A stretch of 51,155 nucleotides of DNA from Rhizopus sp. PT2906 (GCA_025529335.1 JAMYHX010000304.1:1-51155); one strand, 5' to 3'; counted from the stretch's first letter, positions 1 to 14,600 are shown. Made by a program: numbers and translations. Notes: a model not told the origin generated them from the letters alone.

Positions 1-839
1 AAAAAAAATCTTTTTATGTCTTCTTCCTGAAAGAAACAAACCAAGTTGGCGACTTAAAAAAGCCATGTTTAGAGTGGCGTAACATATTGAAAAGTTTTGT
101 TGGGCTTCATCATAGGTATTGTGTAGAGGTAGCGTCCATAGCATTAGCCTATTTTCTGGTGCATGTAGTGTTGACCCAGAAGAATTCATAAAGAATATAT
201 AGGCAAGTTGAAGCAATCGCTAAATTTATCGCTAAATGTATCACTCTATAGATTGACAAGCACTAATTTGAATACTATGTGTAGTTTCGTCAAACGATGA
301 CGTAGATAACGAAACGATTAACAGAAGACTGTATGAGACTGTTAATATATCAATAATGTTCTATGAATTATGCGTATAGACTAGTTCTTTATATCAATTG
401 CTTGACCGTGTGGTTTATATGTCAACAAATTAATTCCCAAAAATAATTTAGCAGAGAGAAAGGTAACAAGATAGATGTAGTTTATTCTTTGCACTGCGAG
501 TCAATTTATACTTGCAACAAAAGAGATACAACAATAAAATACAAAAAAAAAACTAATAGCCATTTCTTTAAGTTCAAATGAAGAAATGGGAGAGATTCTA
601 ACAGTGTAGATTTCATGAATAGATTCAGGTACTCTCCATTTTGATGATAGTAAATTCGGAGCTTGGATCGATATGCAGTGAAGCGACATTTCTCCTCGAT
701 CTTCAAAAAGGAAGAACCGCCAATGTCTACTTGGGCTACGCTTTTAACTTTTTCATCGTCTTTAAATCAGCAGTTTAAGTTTATTCAAATTAAAAGGATA
801 AAAGAAGCAGTAATAATAGTAATAATAATAATAAAATAT
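1..839. other. AT-rich spacer with decayed repeat
   Basis: I see no intact gene here. Two blocks (about 380-415 and 619-680) resemble, in the same order and at similar spacing, blocks near 38449-38484 and 38675-38733. On the minus strand 506-706 and 501-689 stay open in two overlapping frames without a convincing start. One of these frames shares a Cys-Ile-Ser ... Val-Pro-Glu pattern with the matching stretch at 38.7 kb. This looks like a fragment of an old dispersed element. Confidence 0.45.
380..680. repeat. Diverged dispersed repeat, copy 1
   Basis: Block 380-415 matches 38449-38484 at 32 of 36 positions by eye without gaps. A second block from about 619 matches the region from about 38675, including the shared string AAATTCGGAG. 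The distance between the blocks is nearly equal in the two copies (about 240 and 225 bp). No terminal repeats or target duplications were found. Confidence 0.5.
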
Positions 840-1904
840 TCAAAATGTTTGATTTGAAGAACAATAGCTATACAACTTTGGCTTTAGCTGATTTAATTCA
901 TCTGCAGCTCCATGATGTGATTGGATATAATCAAGTGTTTCCTTTGCCAAACGAAGTAAAGCGGCTTTAGAGTTCATTGGGTCTTCTTCAATTTCTTCAC
1001 CGTTCGCCGAAGAGCAGTCATGATCAATGTCTTCTTCTTCTGTTTCATAGTAAAAGCTTGAGGGATTAATAATTTCTCTTTGCTCAGATTCCATGACCCA
1101 AGGTTCATGGGTGTCATATACCTTAATAACTGAAGTGGACGAGGAATGTGTAGGCATGATCTGATTCAGAGGAGTCTTTTGTGGTGCTATTGGAAGCAGC
1201 GTAGTGGCATTAGTCGTGACAGAGGGATTTTTAGGGCTTTTCATAGCTTTGAGATCATCGAGTCTTAAACCTAGAGCGACCTCGTCCTTTTCGATCATCT
1301 TCTTCACAGTCTTCTGCTTCGGCATGACGTTAGATGTCTCTTGTAGGTATTTCATGTTGTTGATAAGCGAGCTTTGTAAGTGGATCAGCATGGGGCCATC
1401 CAAAATCTCTTTACTACAGCAAATAATAAACGTGTCAACCTTGCTTTGACAGGCCAGGTACAGTTCTTCCAAGGACTTGACTTGATGAATGGATAAGGTA
1501 ACCGACCCAGATTGAAACACAATTTGTACAACCGAGAAGCAGTAACAGTTTTTTGGCAACTGTATGAACTGAAACTTGAATTCCTTTGGCTTCTGATACT
1601 TGATGACCGATGATGAACCAGCACGATCGGTATGAATTGCTCTCCGTTTTAATTGCTCCAATGGGTTGCGAAACCAATTGCCGAGCATTGGAGATCGACC
1701 CATATAACTGCTGGTAGGTGTCGAACTAGAGGGTCGTAAGATAATATTTACAGGTGAAGGTGGACTATTTACATGCGTTGATTTGCCCCAGGATCTTGAA
1801 AAGAATGAACTGCTGGTAGGTAAAGCTAAGAACAGACCCTTCTTCTCTTCTTGCATTGATGAGAAAGGTGAGTGTGATTTAAATGAAGGCTTTGGTTGAG
1901 ACAT
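840..1904 (-). CDS. Uncharacterised Ser/Thr-rich protein, ~354 aa
   Basis: This is an uninterrupted minus-strand frame. I place the start at the Met encoded at 1904-1902 (MSQPKPSF...). A further upstream in-frame Met at 1985 would add 27 hydrophobic residues that look like translated leader. The N-terminal third is rich in Ser and Pro. The middle contains a possible globular stretch with beta-like hydrophobic alternation (FKFQFIQLPKNCYCFSVVQI). The C-terminal part has an acidic patch (TEEEDIDHD) and a predicted helix. I recognise no family. It is transcribed divergently from the DNA-PKcs gene, with 736 bp between the two start codons, so a shared promoter is possible; a functional link to end joining is speculation. 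Confidence 0.7.
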   Translation of the reverse strand: MSQPKPSFKSHSPFSSMQEEKKGLFLALPTSSSFFSRSWGKSTHVNSPPSPVNIILRPSSSTPTSSYMGRSPMLGNWFRNPLEQLKRRAIHTDRAGSSSVIKYQKPKEFKFQFIQLPKNCYCFSVVQIVFQSGSVTLSIHQVKSLEELYLACQSKVDTFIICCSKEILDGPMLIHLQSSLINNMKYLQETSNVMPKQKTVKKMIEKDEVALGLRLDDLKAMKSPKNPSVTTNATTLLPIAPQKTPLNQIMPTHSSSTSVIKVYDTHEPWVMESEQREIINPSSFYYETEEEDIDHDCSSANGEEIEEDPMNSKAALLRLAKETLDYIQSHHGAADELNQLKPKLYSYCSSNQTF

Positions 1905-2640
1905 GATGAATACAAATTTACATAGACATAAAGTAAAAGGAAGAAAAGGGAAAAGAAAGAGAGATCGCTTTACTCTAACAAACAATGAGCTTCAAAATTT
2001 AAAGCACAACAAAAAAATCTCATGACATTTTTGACCCGATCCTTGTTCTCGCTTTCTTTCCAATGTCTAATTATCATTCAATTAGACTTTGTATTCTTGT
2101 ATTATCTTTATTAAGGATTGGTATTAGGTGTTACTCACTAACCGTAACATGCTTATCATTGATTGAGGCTATTAGAGAGTAGGAAAATAAGGACAAGTTC
2201 TTAAAGTGTGCGTCAAGTTAAAAATAGTGGCACCACTATATTTTATCTATTCGGAAATATACAAACATATGTAAACTTAAACACTTGTTTATCTTCATTA
2301 AATGTACCCCATGGGTCATATATGCTCCAATAGAAAGCCTCAGGTTGTATATTACCTTAAGCTGCAAAGGGCAACTAACTCATGAAGCACGCTCTTAACA
2401 AATGTACTTTAAGCATGACAACTATATCCAGAGCATCAATACCAGTTCTTATTGGTAATAATCTTTTATACAAGTGACAAATCTGATACAAACAGCTTTT
2501 TTTTTTAGGAAGCACCAGACTTTTGAATAATGCACTTTTTGGGCTCTCCCAATTGTGTCAACTTGTAGGACTTTTAAAAAAAAGAGGTCAACTTCATTGA
2601 TTTCATTGTCTTTCTTTATTCTCGTTTGACATTAACAATC
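1905..2640. promoter_or_regulatory. Divergent intergenic region between 840-1904 gene and DNA-PKcs
   Basis: This 736-bp AT-rich spacer lies between two divergent start codons. It contains T- and A-runs close to the DNA-PKcs start. I saw no coding potential and no motif I would name with confidence. Confidence 0.5.
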
Positions 2641-5600
2641 ATGTCACATTTACAAAGAATCGAAGAATTAGTCGAAGGTCTAAATAAAAGCACGATTGAA
2701 AGTGGTCCCAGCATAAAGAATATGGGAGACACAAAAGAAATAGCAATAGAAATTGGAAGTGAAGTCATGGATTATGTATCTTTTAAGGACATTGGTACAT
2801 ACTCTATCAGCTTATTTTCTTTTTATTAATATATCATAGACTACATATGCTCAATATTATTCAGCCCAGATAAAGGTATCACACGCTTTCTTAGAGGATT
2901 TGCCGCGTCAAAAGACTACGATATCATTTCAGCACAAGTAGTTTTATTAGGCTTCATAACAACGTTTATAAAGAAAGCAAAGTCATCCTTACAGATTTAC
3001 GCTTCGGATATAAAAGTAAGTCTTGAGATATTTTTGGGTACCCAGAGTTTAACATGACGATCAGGGTTGTTGTGTCCAATTGGCAGCAACAGGAAGCGCA
3101 AGAGTTCGTACTGTGGCAATTGACGCTCTCATCGCAATGCTTGATACGCGTATAAGCCATCTGGATACATCAGCTTTGAATATTGCTAGTATCTATAGAC
3201 GATTTTCGGACATGTATACTTTACCGCCCACAAGGTTACCTGTGTCCGTCAAAGCCAAAGTGATTGAGCTGTTAGGAACAATAGCAAGGTTTTATCCTAA
3301 CCTGCTGAATCAAAACGATCCACAGATCCTAAAAAGATGGTGTCTTGATTCCTTGGACTATATCTTGAATAACACATCTAGTGACTATGCATTTATCTCT
3401 GGCGCAGTCAATTGTCTAAACACCCTCCTATCTTCTAAAAATCACCTAATTGAACCTGAGTCTCGAGAAAGTGATCGATTGTTCAATATTCTTTTGAAAC
3501 TACTCTACATTCCACCTGACATCAATCGATATATAGATACAATCGCTGCTTTAGAGCTCTTTACCTCACACACACATCTCTTTACAAATTTAATTCTACC
3601 AAACTGTGAAAAACTTTACAAGTTCCTGCAGATCTGTTCCACGCACCAAAACAGACTTGTATTTAAGTATGGAACATTTGCATATGATAAGTTCTTGATC
3701 GCCGTAAGATTGCCTTGTTCTGCTATATCGAGCATCATTTCTTACTCACATATTGATCTAGTTGACAGAGATTCTTTGTAAAAACATTGATGGTGACCGA
3801 GAAAGATCGGTATTCCTGGTAAATAGTTGCACTTTACAAGGTTGTTTTCTTATAGTGACATGTATAGTTTTTTATGAATGATTTTATGCGATCACTTGAA
3901 CTCGGTAATGACTTGGAACATTTTTATCAAACTTCTGCTGCAATTCGAGGCATTGGCTACTTTTCAAAAGTATGTGCTCATATGTTGAGCAAGGAAGAGG
4001 TTGAAAACCTTTGTGCAGAATTAGTAAGAAAAAGCAACTGGTTTTATTCTGAGTACAGTATTACTTGCTTTATAAGACCTCTTGTACTAATGAGTGTCCC
4101 TTCCTTTTTAGCATGAATGCAGAACAGCATGAATACTTGCGACATTTGCCTTCCTTCCTCCGTGCTTATTCTTCCTTTGCAGGACAGCTAGAATCAGTAC
4201 CCAATGAATTGATAGTATCACTCTATCATATGTGTGATATATTTATTTTGAATTTTGTACGCATGAGTGGATATCATAGAGTTCAAGGCTCAGCAGCCAT
4301 TGTGGGATTACTTGGTATGCTTTATCAGAGGGGCGAAGGTTTACTGCGTAAATTCTTGAATAGATTCAGTAAGTACTTCTTTTGGGCTCTTCTTTTTGAT
4401 CAAGGGAATATTAACATATTATAGTTGATAAAGCGTTGATTTATACTTGCATGGACGTTGAAATGCCAGATGGAGGAACAAGACATGCTTATTTGGATCT
4501 GTTATACTTTTGGGAAACATTACTTGCGAAAAATTCAGTGAAAAGATTAACTACCAATCCAATCTCTCTGACAGAAGATGAAGACTCTAATGAACAGGTG
4601 GAACAAAGCGAATCTGATGAAGCAGCCATGTCTCTTGATCCAGAACAGCCCCAAAGCTCTTCTTTGCCGTTTTTACAGGTGCTTTATGACGTGTTCTTTT
4701 CTTCTTTTCTCCACATGATGAAATCATTCAACCTGAGCTTGATGAATACAGAAGCTGATGATGCAGAAGAGACCAACTTGAACATCATTACTAATACATT
4801 GCGCCCGATAAACCAGAAGGATTTTTTGATATTTCAAAACTTTATAGAATTCTGGTGCATGCTTCTCAAGAAGTTAGAGAATGAAAGATTGTTTGATTGT
4901 ATGTACATCTTGGGCACATCTATTATTGATCAAAGCATTCAGCATCCTTTAGTTAGTGGATTTTATAAAATGCTAGCAGAAATGCTTGCCATCGCAAAGA
5001 AAAACCATATCTTTGATAACTGTAGGAAGCATTATATCGACAGTGAACTTATGGACGAAAGAGAAGAAGAAAAGGTATGGAGTATAAAAAAAGAAAAAAT
5101 TCGGTATTGATTCGTTATGGTTGTAGCAAGATGTGTATGTAACTTACTTGGCATTTCAAGGCTACGTTAAGGAAATTTGGTACAGGCTCCAACAGTTCAC
5201 TGATGACCTTTTAGCTTCTTGTTTACGGCTTGTGTTGATTTATGCTACAGCGTTCTTTAGTGTGGAAGAGCTCATTTCTCCTCTTGAAAAAGCCTTACAT
5301 TTGGGCATTACCTATAACCCTTTAGCAGTTGTTGCCATGGATACCCTAGATGAACTCATAGCCTCCAAGACAAAGTATGAGATCGATGATACCTTCTTAT
5401 CCCGCATTCTGCCCTGTATCAATGAATATCTTTTGATCGGTATGGTAAATACAAGTGAGTACGAGGACAGTACTGGTATTGACGGTATGAAGAAGCGACC
5501 TTATAAAATACTCACGGCAGCTCAACGTCGATATGCAGCCGTCAAGACAACTACTAGAAAATCCGAACTTGGTGTAGCTACTAGGGAGTATACATCGCTT

Positions 5601-8600
5601 CAAGAACTTCAACTGCGAATGATGCGGTTCCTAGGCCGTTTGGGAGGCAAAAACAAACAGCTGCTGATAAATGATAAAGACGGTATACAAAAGAACGATA
5701 TGTTAGCTTGGGACCCTGTGAAGCGATTGAAAATACATTTACCTTTTCAAAATGCAAAAGTTGATATTTATATGGGTATGTATCATAAGCCTAGCTTTAA
5801 CATGAATATTAACATTGTGCCATTAGATGAATTCCTTCCTCGTATTTGTGAGTTGGCAGAATCTTCGCCAGATAGACGCGTCAAAGTGGCAGCATGCGAA
5901 TCTCTGCACAGTCTTATCATCTTGATGTTGGGGAATAGTGCATTGCAAATCAGGAATACAAGAAATTCCATAGAGACCAACTATTACAAGCTCTATGTTC
6001 GCATATTTCCTATTATGTTATGTCTGGCCATCGACCCTGACCAGGTAGCAAGGGATATGTTTCGACTTTTAAACTCCCAAATCATCCATTGGTTTACCAA
6101 TAATGCCTATTATGAGAATCCAGAAACAACAGCGTTATTACAGGCACTGTTAAACGCCTCCTGTAACTCGGATGCAAGCTTACGAGATTACGGGGCGGAA
6201 TGTATTCAAGAATTTGTAAAATGGTCTATCAAACAAACTTCAAGAGCCACGGATGGAGCACAGAATATTAAGTCTTTACTCAAGAGATTATACAACCTAA
6301 TGTCACATCCAAGTGCTATCCAACGATTTGGAGCAGCTCTAGTGTTCAATCGTATCTATCGGCTTTTCAGAGAAGAATCCGTACTTGTGAATGAATACAC
6401 TCTAGAGATTTTAGGACAACTCTTCTTTAGTTTAAAGCTATCAGATTCAGATCATCCTTCTATGGGCACTCATGATCAAATTATTGAAGCAATCTCACAT
6501 GTGAAGCGTATCCTGCGCGAAAAAACCTCGATTTTTTTGGAAAGTAATCCGATGAGAAGACCATTCCTAGATGATGACAAAGTCTGTGACCTTCCTTCTG
6601 TCGTAACATGGGCATTTCATGAAAGCGGGAAGCATCAGCGCGCTTATGCTAAAGCTTGCATAAATTTCTTTAGTGAATTTGTTCTGAAACTTCCTGGTAA
6701 GTCGATTTATAAATACTGTAGTTATTACTGACTTCAAATAGGTGTAGAAACTGGGAAACAGTGGTTATTGAAACAGATGAATCAAGATCCATTCTTTTTG
6801 ACAAACATATTCGAAACAAATCATTTAGAGCCTCCATCAGTTTTCATCTTAGAAGAAAAGTTGATGACCACTTATTCGTCCTGGATCAGCCAACTGAATG
6901 TCACGGTCGATGGATATATTTGGTTAACTGAAAGGAATATTATAGACCTTGCGGAACTATTATCTCAAGGATCATCTGTATTTCTAGAGGCAGTATCCTA
7001 CTTTATTCGCAATGCGCCTGAAGACGTGTTGCAAGACAAGATCGAGCAAAATACCATTGAGAAAACTAAAATTCGATCTCTTTATTGTTATATTTCTGCA
7101 AGACTAGTCTACTTGTTTGATTTACTCATCAAATCTCCGGGGAATGAGGCTACTTGCTATTCATTGATAAACAACAACGTTTCAGATATCTTGCTTCATG
7201 AACGCTTTGCAGATGTAGTCGCTAATATCCTTTTATTCCCGAAAAAGTTATCAGAGGATATAGAAGCTAGTCAAAGAAACGCTGTGACTAATTCGAGTAC
7301 AAGCCGAATCTTTCGTCTCGCCAAGCATTTTATGCTTACAGCACATGAAAAATCATATACAGCCCTTGTAGACAATATTATTCAATCGATGGCACGTATT
7401 ATCATTAACAGTGATACAAGTCTTGCCATAAGCTTAGATGATAGTAGAGGTAAGGCATGATGTATGTATTTGTAGTCAATACTTATATTTTACTAGGCCG
7501 ATCATCGCTTGTTGCAATGATTGGCACGGCTGAAGCTATAGAGTTTGTGCAATCCATTGGCCTACTGGACTTGTTATGTCAAAAAGCCAACGAGATAGAA
7601 AAGAAACATCCGAGCACTTCGAATGGTTACTGTAGTACACTGTTCAGTCATTACCTGACATATCATAAAATAAACACAGAGCCTCTATGGACCGAGCTAC
7701 TGGGGAAAATGATCTCTATATCATTTGCACAGCCAGAACTTGTGGTTGAAGAGGCATCTATCTTTTTGGTAAGGAGTCAAGGAACTTCATATTAAAGAAG
7801 TTACAATTAATTTATCATTTAGGACTTCTCAGGAACTTGTGATATTTCAGATGCAGAAAAGTTAAGCATCTTTCAAAAATATAGACAGCATGTAAGTATA
7901 GCAAAAGCAGTGAAAAAAGACAGAAATTGAACATGTTCATGTTTAGGTTTATGATGCTATTGCATATAACTTTGCCAAAGTTTCAACATTATTTATTGAA
8001 AACATATCTCATCCACTTGTGGCAGATTATTTGATCTTGCTATTTGGTTATTATAAAGAGAATAGGATAAGTCATAGAAAGGCTGTTGCAAGCATAACAG
8101 ATTTCGTAAGTTCATTCTAGATTCTCAAAGATGGTTTAGATTTGTAACTACTTATTTATAGCTCATAGAGGATCCTGCCCTCTTGGAAGCAATGTAAGTT
8201 ATGCTATCCTTAGTGTATCATGCTAGGATTAAACACTATTATAGGGTTTTCGAGTGGAACACTCCAGAGAAGAAACTTAACCTCATTACCTGCTTGGAAC
8301 TGCTGTTTGGTGCTGATCCCGGTATTCTGATCAGGGCAAAAAGAAAACGTATATTTGATTTTCTTTTTGAATCATTCCTTAAACTACTTCAGAAAGACAA
8401 TTTAAATGAAGTTATCCGCAATGCACTGGATTTACTTCCTGTTTTCATCACCTTGGACGGCCCTTATTTGGAAAAGGTAAGTAGAATGAACATTCGATAC
8501 AAGCGCTCTTTTATACTAAAATCATTTTCTTTAGATAACAGATGCTTTGCAGATATCGGTTGTGAGTCAATTTCCTGCTGTATCTGCAGAATTATCAGTA

Positions 8601-11600
8601 GGAACAAGGATGTATGTAGGAGATAAGACTGGCATGATACTATACTAAACAATTACAAAAGATATAATGAATATATAGCTGTTTTGGATAAGCTACTGAA
8701 TGTCATGGTCAGCTTTAAATCAGTCCCTATCTTCAAGTTATTAAAAGGAACATTTGTACAAGAAGAGCATCACATTCATGAGCAAAAGATCCGTGACTCG
8801 ATAGCAAAGTTTTCTAAAAACCTGGGGCTCTTTAGCTTTCTGGATGTTACTCAAGCATGCTTTGAGTAAGTACAATAGATATGTATTCACTTGGAAGAGA
8901 CTAACATACAACACAATTGAAGGCAATTTAAAGACAAAAGCATACTGATTGTGCACAGACAGAACATCATAAGCCTAGTAACATCAATGCTTCCTTTGGC
9001 AGATAGTGGGCATGTTTCTGCTTTTTTTGAGAAAAATATAGTAGACATAATGGATATCATTATGAGACCACCCCTCTTACATGGAACTAACCTGCAACAT
9101 GTTGCGGATATGAAGGAGAGATCTTCATGCTTCAAGCTAGTACAAATATCCTTTTTCAATCAAAGCTACTAACCTCTATTTGCATGTTTTATCTATTATC
9201 CTTAACCCTTTTGTTTACGCTTTGTATGAGCTTTTACCCTCAGAATTAGTAAGTGGACCAGGTAGTCAGATCAGCATTACATATGAGAAACAAAAGGAGA
9301 AGACTCTACAAGGAAAAATGATGACTATGGAATTGTTGAAAAAGGCTCGATCAGCTCGTCAAGAAGGAAGTGAGTCAGAAAAAGACGAAGTGTATGAAGC
9401 CAGGCTTGAGTATAACCAAGCAGCCTACACGGTTGCAGCGGCCATCATCCTGCGTACTCAGAAAACACCAAAAAAGTCTGAAGCATTTTATGATGGATTT
9501 CTTTTCAGAGAAGATCCTGGCTACGGTATCTGGAATAACATCTTTGACAGAAGAAAAGAATTACATCTACAATTGGTGATTGATCAAAATCTTGAAAAGA
9601 TCAAACTAAAAGAAACTAAAGCAAACATGATATATAAAACTGAAAAGAATACGACTACACATTTTGCTTCTTCAGCGCTTAATGGAAGCAGGTAACTTGT
9701 ATCATAATTCCTTAGATTGACTATAGACTAACTCTGGTTAATCTATATTTATAGCTTTACTCAACCATCTTTATCTGAGGTATACATAAACATGGTCTTA
9801 TACTTCATCACATCTTACGTGGAGATATGTTATAGGTAATATTGCAAAACAGCCTTGAATCATCTGATGCTGCAACCCCTCTGGAATCATCAAACTCTTT
9901 TAATAATGATGTGGAAATGACTGAGGCCACCTTGGGTGGTAATGACGATGACGACGATTTCTTGTTCGAAATCGATGTTTTTAACGAAAATCCTTGTATG
10001 CGCTCTTTACGAGAAATCATTGAAAAATTGCACACTCTGATAGCGCCACCAGAGGAAGAAGAGCCGACGACAATGCCAAACTGGATGAATAGATTACATA
10101 AATCATTTACAAGTAGCAGCATATCCTTAACTACAAAGCTTTATTTGGCAAAGATCATCATCAACTATCCAATTGCTTTTGAAAAATACGCTTTATTTTG
10201 GATTGAACATTTAATGGAGCTTGTGACAAGGGGCGAAGAATATGGAGAACCACTCAATTATTTCGTCCAAGACCTGTGCATAATCATTATTGCTTGGGGT
10301 CGACATACCAGACTACCGCAAAATACAGAATCAAAGCATGGTCTGTTCAACTTTATAGTAAGTAAATTATTGGAATACTACAAGCATCAGAAACTATAGT
10401 AAATGGAGAAAACATTCTTTTGTATATATATATAGTTTTTGGTGCATGTAATGTTCCCTATAAAATATTCAATATAACATCTCTATGTAGAGTTACTTGA
10501 TCAAACATGTATACCATGAAACACCTCGCGTCATTCGAAGCAACCTTTATATATTACGAAGCATATTTTCAAATTGGGGCCAAGATATTGTTGTACCTAC
10601 TGTAAGTTATAAGACAGCAAATAGTATGCACTCTCTTACACTATTCATGGATTCTTGCAGAAATTAATATATGATGAGCTTAGCTACACAGGCGACCGCC
10701 TTACACGTAGTATGGTTGGGCTACAGCTTGTTAGTATCATTCTTGATCATGGCATAAATCCGTATTATGATGGCTCTGAGGTTGAATTAGAGGGCTTAAC
10801 TGAGCTTCGTTTCTATGATGCTATATCAAATAATCTGTTCAACAAGTCCAAGAAGGGAAAAAGTATTTCTGTTGCTGCAGCTGAGGTAAGCATAATTAGT
10901 TTGCCTACCGCTTTTAATAACCTTAAAACAGGTTATGGGATTTGTCATGAAATACATGAAAAACAACAATATGATACTAAAAGATGATATTGAGGACATG
11001 TTCACATCCAAAGTACGTCTTCATACTCTATATTGTGATCCTTAAACGTAATTAACTTTTATACTTAGCTGCAAAGTGCAAGTAGAATCAAAGGACGTGA
11101 AGATGTGTTTGTTGGCTGCATGAATGCTTTATGTAAACATGACACCGAGCTTGGTCAACCACTCCTGCCAGTAGTGATTCATAGTCTTCCTCAATATGCT
11201 GGAGTTCAAAGAACGGAAGCAGTGAATGTCATCACAGCTTGTTGGAAAAATGATCCCATGTTTCTACATACATTGAAAAACTCGGGCATTGTAGCCTTGA
11301 TAATGCATAGAGACAGTAACACGCAAGTTGCAGTCTTGAGCCTACTCAACAAGATTTTTGATATTTTGACTGATCAGGATATCAGCGAAATGGTTGAGCT
11401 GATGGTCCAAGCCTGTCCTGAGCATGAGAATCTTGAATGCAAGGTAAATACAGATAGACTAGAACAGAATAACAGTGATATTTAGCGTTCCACTAGAAAT
11501 TATACTATTCCTTCTTAAAGAAAGCATTCACTCCTCCAAGGGCAGATCGATCATTGCAAGAACGTCTGAAAGTATACATTTATAGAGGCTTACTTGACAA

Positions 11601-14600
11601 AGACAGAAGTATTTCAGATGATATTTTTGATTATATTGAATGCACCTATCAGTTAGAGGAAGACATTTATAAGGCACTATTAAAAATAACAAGGTATAGC
11701 GAATTTGGTTACTGTATTCAAGCGATTTATTTTGAGTTTCTATAGAAATTTATATACCCCAGAAACAGAGGATATCTATCTATTGTATTGTACACAGATG
11801 ATGTTGAGAAAAGCCAAGAGGAGTCATGAATATGAAAAGCCAATATTTGAAAACCCTTTACCAAATGCTAGATTTGACGCCAACTACTATAAGCTTGATA
11901 CATCATGGCAGAAAAATTTTTCCATGACACCTTTATTTGTGCCAACACAAGAAAAAACGGTAAGTCGCCTATGTTCCTATAAACCATCATTGTATGTTTA
12001 TGCGTTATAGATGAATGCGGAAGATATTGAGTTAAATATACGAAATACACAACGATCTCTCGAATTCACTCGTACTCAAACTCTTGCTGGCTCGCTCTTT
12101 TCAACCTTCAATCCACTTCAGGCACAAGAAGCTGACGCTAATGAAAGTCAAAATGAGAGTATATTGGACAAATATATCGATTCAGAAAAGTAAGAATGCT
12201 TAATAGTGTGAAATGTTGCACTAAATGTAAACATGCATAGGGCGCATGAACGTGTTCCTAGCATTAAGGACAATTATACCCAAATGCGATTTATAAAGTC
12301 TAAAAAGGGAGCAATTAACCGCTATCATGCTACAAGAAACGAAGAGCTCAAGAAAAAGTTACTTTATCTTCAAAGCATAAGGAAAGAAGTTCAAGACAAA
12401 AAGGTGACACTGTGTCGTTCTTATCGGGTTGGTAAGTAGTATAATAATAATTCACAGGATAGAAAAAATAACGCTTTTATGCAGGTGATTTACCTGACAT
12501 CCAGATTACCTATAAGGACTTGCTGATACCTTTGGAAGTGCTTTCAAGTGCAGATCATAGTATCTCGCGTTTACTTTTCAGTAGTATTGTCATCGGTGTA
12601 GTCAATGAAAATGAAAGAGAGGTAAATAGATAATTAATTAAGCTTACCATTTGTGCTTTAAACCAACGTCTCTCCATAGGAATACAAGGAGCAGGTTGCT
12701 CAGTGCATAACCAATAACCTTTACGAGAGCTCCCTTTTTTTCATTCCTACCATCGGCTCATTTTTACGTATATTCTTTGAGTTGGATATCACAAATATTG
12801 AAAGCAAGCTAATCAAAAAGGTCAGCAGTAAAAGCTTTAATCAACACATTGGAATATCTCTGCTTGAAAAACAACTGTTGATAGGAGATACATCAGAAAA
12901 AGGTAATTCCAGTAAGCGTCCAAGAATACAGCATGTAACTATTCTGTAATTTAGCTTCAAAAAGAAGAAAAACAGGCTCTTCTGCTCAACTGTCGGGTGA
13001 GAAGAGCAAATGGATTGACCTTTCGTTACTATTCAAGGATATTGATGAACCAGGTGTATTCAGAAGCATTTATCAGTCTTATGTAGCCACATATGAAATT
13101 CCTAAAAGTACGATAGAATTGATGAATTTGCAGTCGTATAACATTTGACTTTTCGTATAGAGGCCATTGATTCTGAAGTGCTTGGTGACTATGCTACAGC
13201 ATACAACCAATTTGGACAAGCAAAAGAATCATTACATAACTTTGTAGATCAAAGCGAAGCTCACTTGTGGCAAGAGCAGATGCTGCATTGTTACGAGAAA
13301 CTGACACAGTGGGATGATATTGTTAAGGATATATATGCTGCAATACCCCATAGAGATTATAATAAGTTGTGGGAGTCAGAGTATCAGGTATAAATCTATA
13401 TGTGATGAAATGCAAAGATGCTAATGCACATTCAGGATCCTTATCTGTATTATTTTATGAGGAGCTTTACTAAGCAACGTAATGGGGTTACTGATGAAGA
13501 AGGAAACGAGATACCCTGGAGTGATGAAAATCCAAATCCTTTATTTTCTTTTATTGAAAAAGCGCTTAAAAATAGCAACCAAAGACAATACATGCTTAGA
13601 CATTATTCTTGTGACGTAACCCTTGCTTCTATCTATCAAAAGAAATATGATCAGGGTGGCCAGTTTATTCGAAAATCATATGAATCCTTACTAACAGCAT
13701 GGACGACACTACATCCTCTAGCACACACAAGTCGTTTAGCAAAGCTAGCTGACCTCGAACGAGTAAGTTGAGTAATTGTTTGATACTTCTTCTCATGTGA
13801 ATCTTTTGTAAACAGACAGTTGAACTTGAAGACTATATCGATTTGGCTATCGACATCAAGAAACGTGGAATAGACAATAGCAAAATCAATACATTCCTCC
13901 AAGCATTGACAACAAGGTAACTACTGTGTTGACGCTCTAGAGTGCAGTCTTTAACGACCTTTAGATACCCTGATCCTCGGATTGATCCTATTGATTTATG
14001 GGACGATATAATTGAGTCAAGGATGGTTTTTATTGAAGATATACTGTCGCTTGCTGAAGAAAAGGTATATTTTAATACTTGGCTTTAATCCATTACTCAT
14101 ATGGCTATCTTTCTTAGAATCAGAATCTAACTATTGACAGTACCAAATTTAAGATAGTATTCTTAAACAACATTATCGATGCTGCACGTATACAGCACAA
14201 TTTCAACGTCTTCTTAACCCGTCAAAATAAGCTCAAGAAACTTGGTGCTGTTAAAGAATTTAATTTGAACAGGATACGTCAATATTATCACGAAATGAAG
14301 AGACTATCCAAAGACAATCCAAAACGGGTTCTCTTTATGCAATATGCGCTTACCAGAGCATTTGCATATAATGTAAGCTAAAAACGAGTTACTTGCATGC
14401 TTTCTTAATATACGTTTCTCAGATGCCAGCAACTGCCTCAGTTCAAGAAATACACCAAGCAAAAGAAAATATTGCCAGCATATATGGATTGATTAAAAAT
14501 GAAATTGTGGACACGCCTACTTTATATGAGAAAATAATGCGTAATGAAAATGTCAAGAGGGCAGCTTCGGCAGCGAAGGTCGATGATGCAGAAGATTTTG

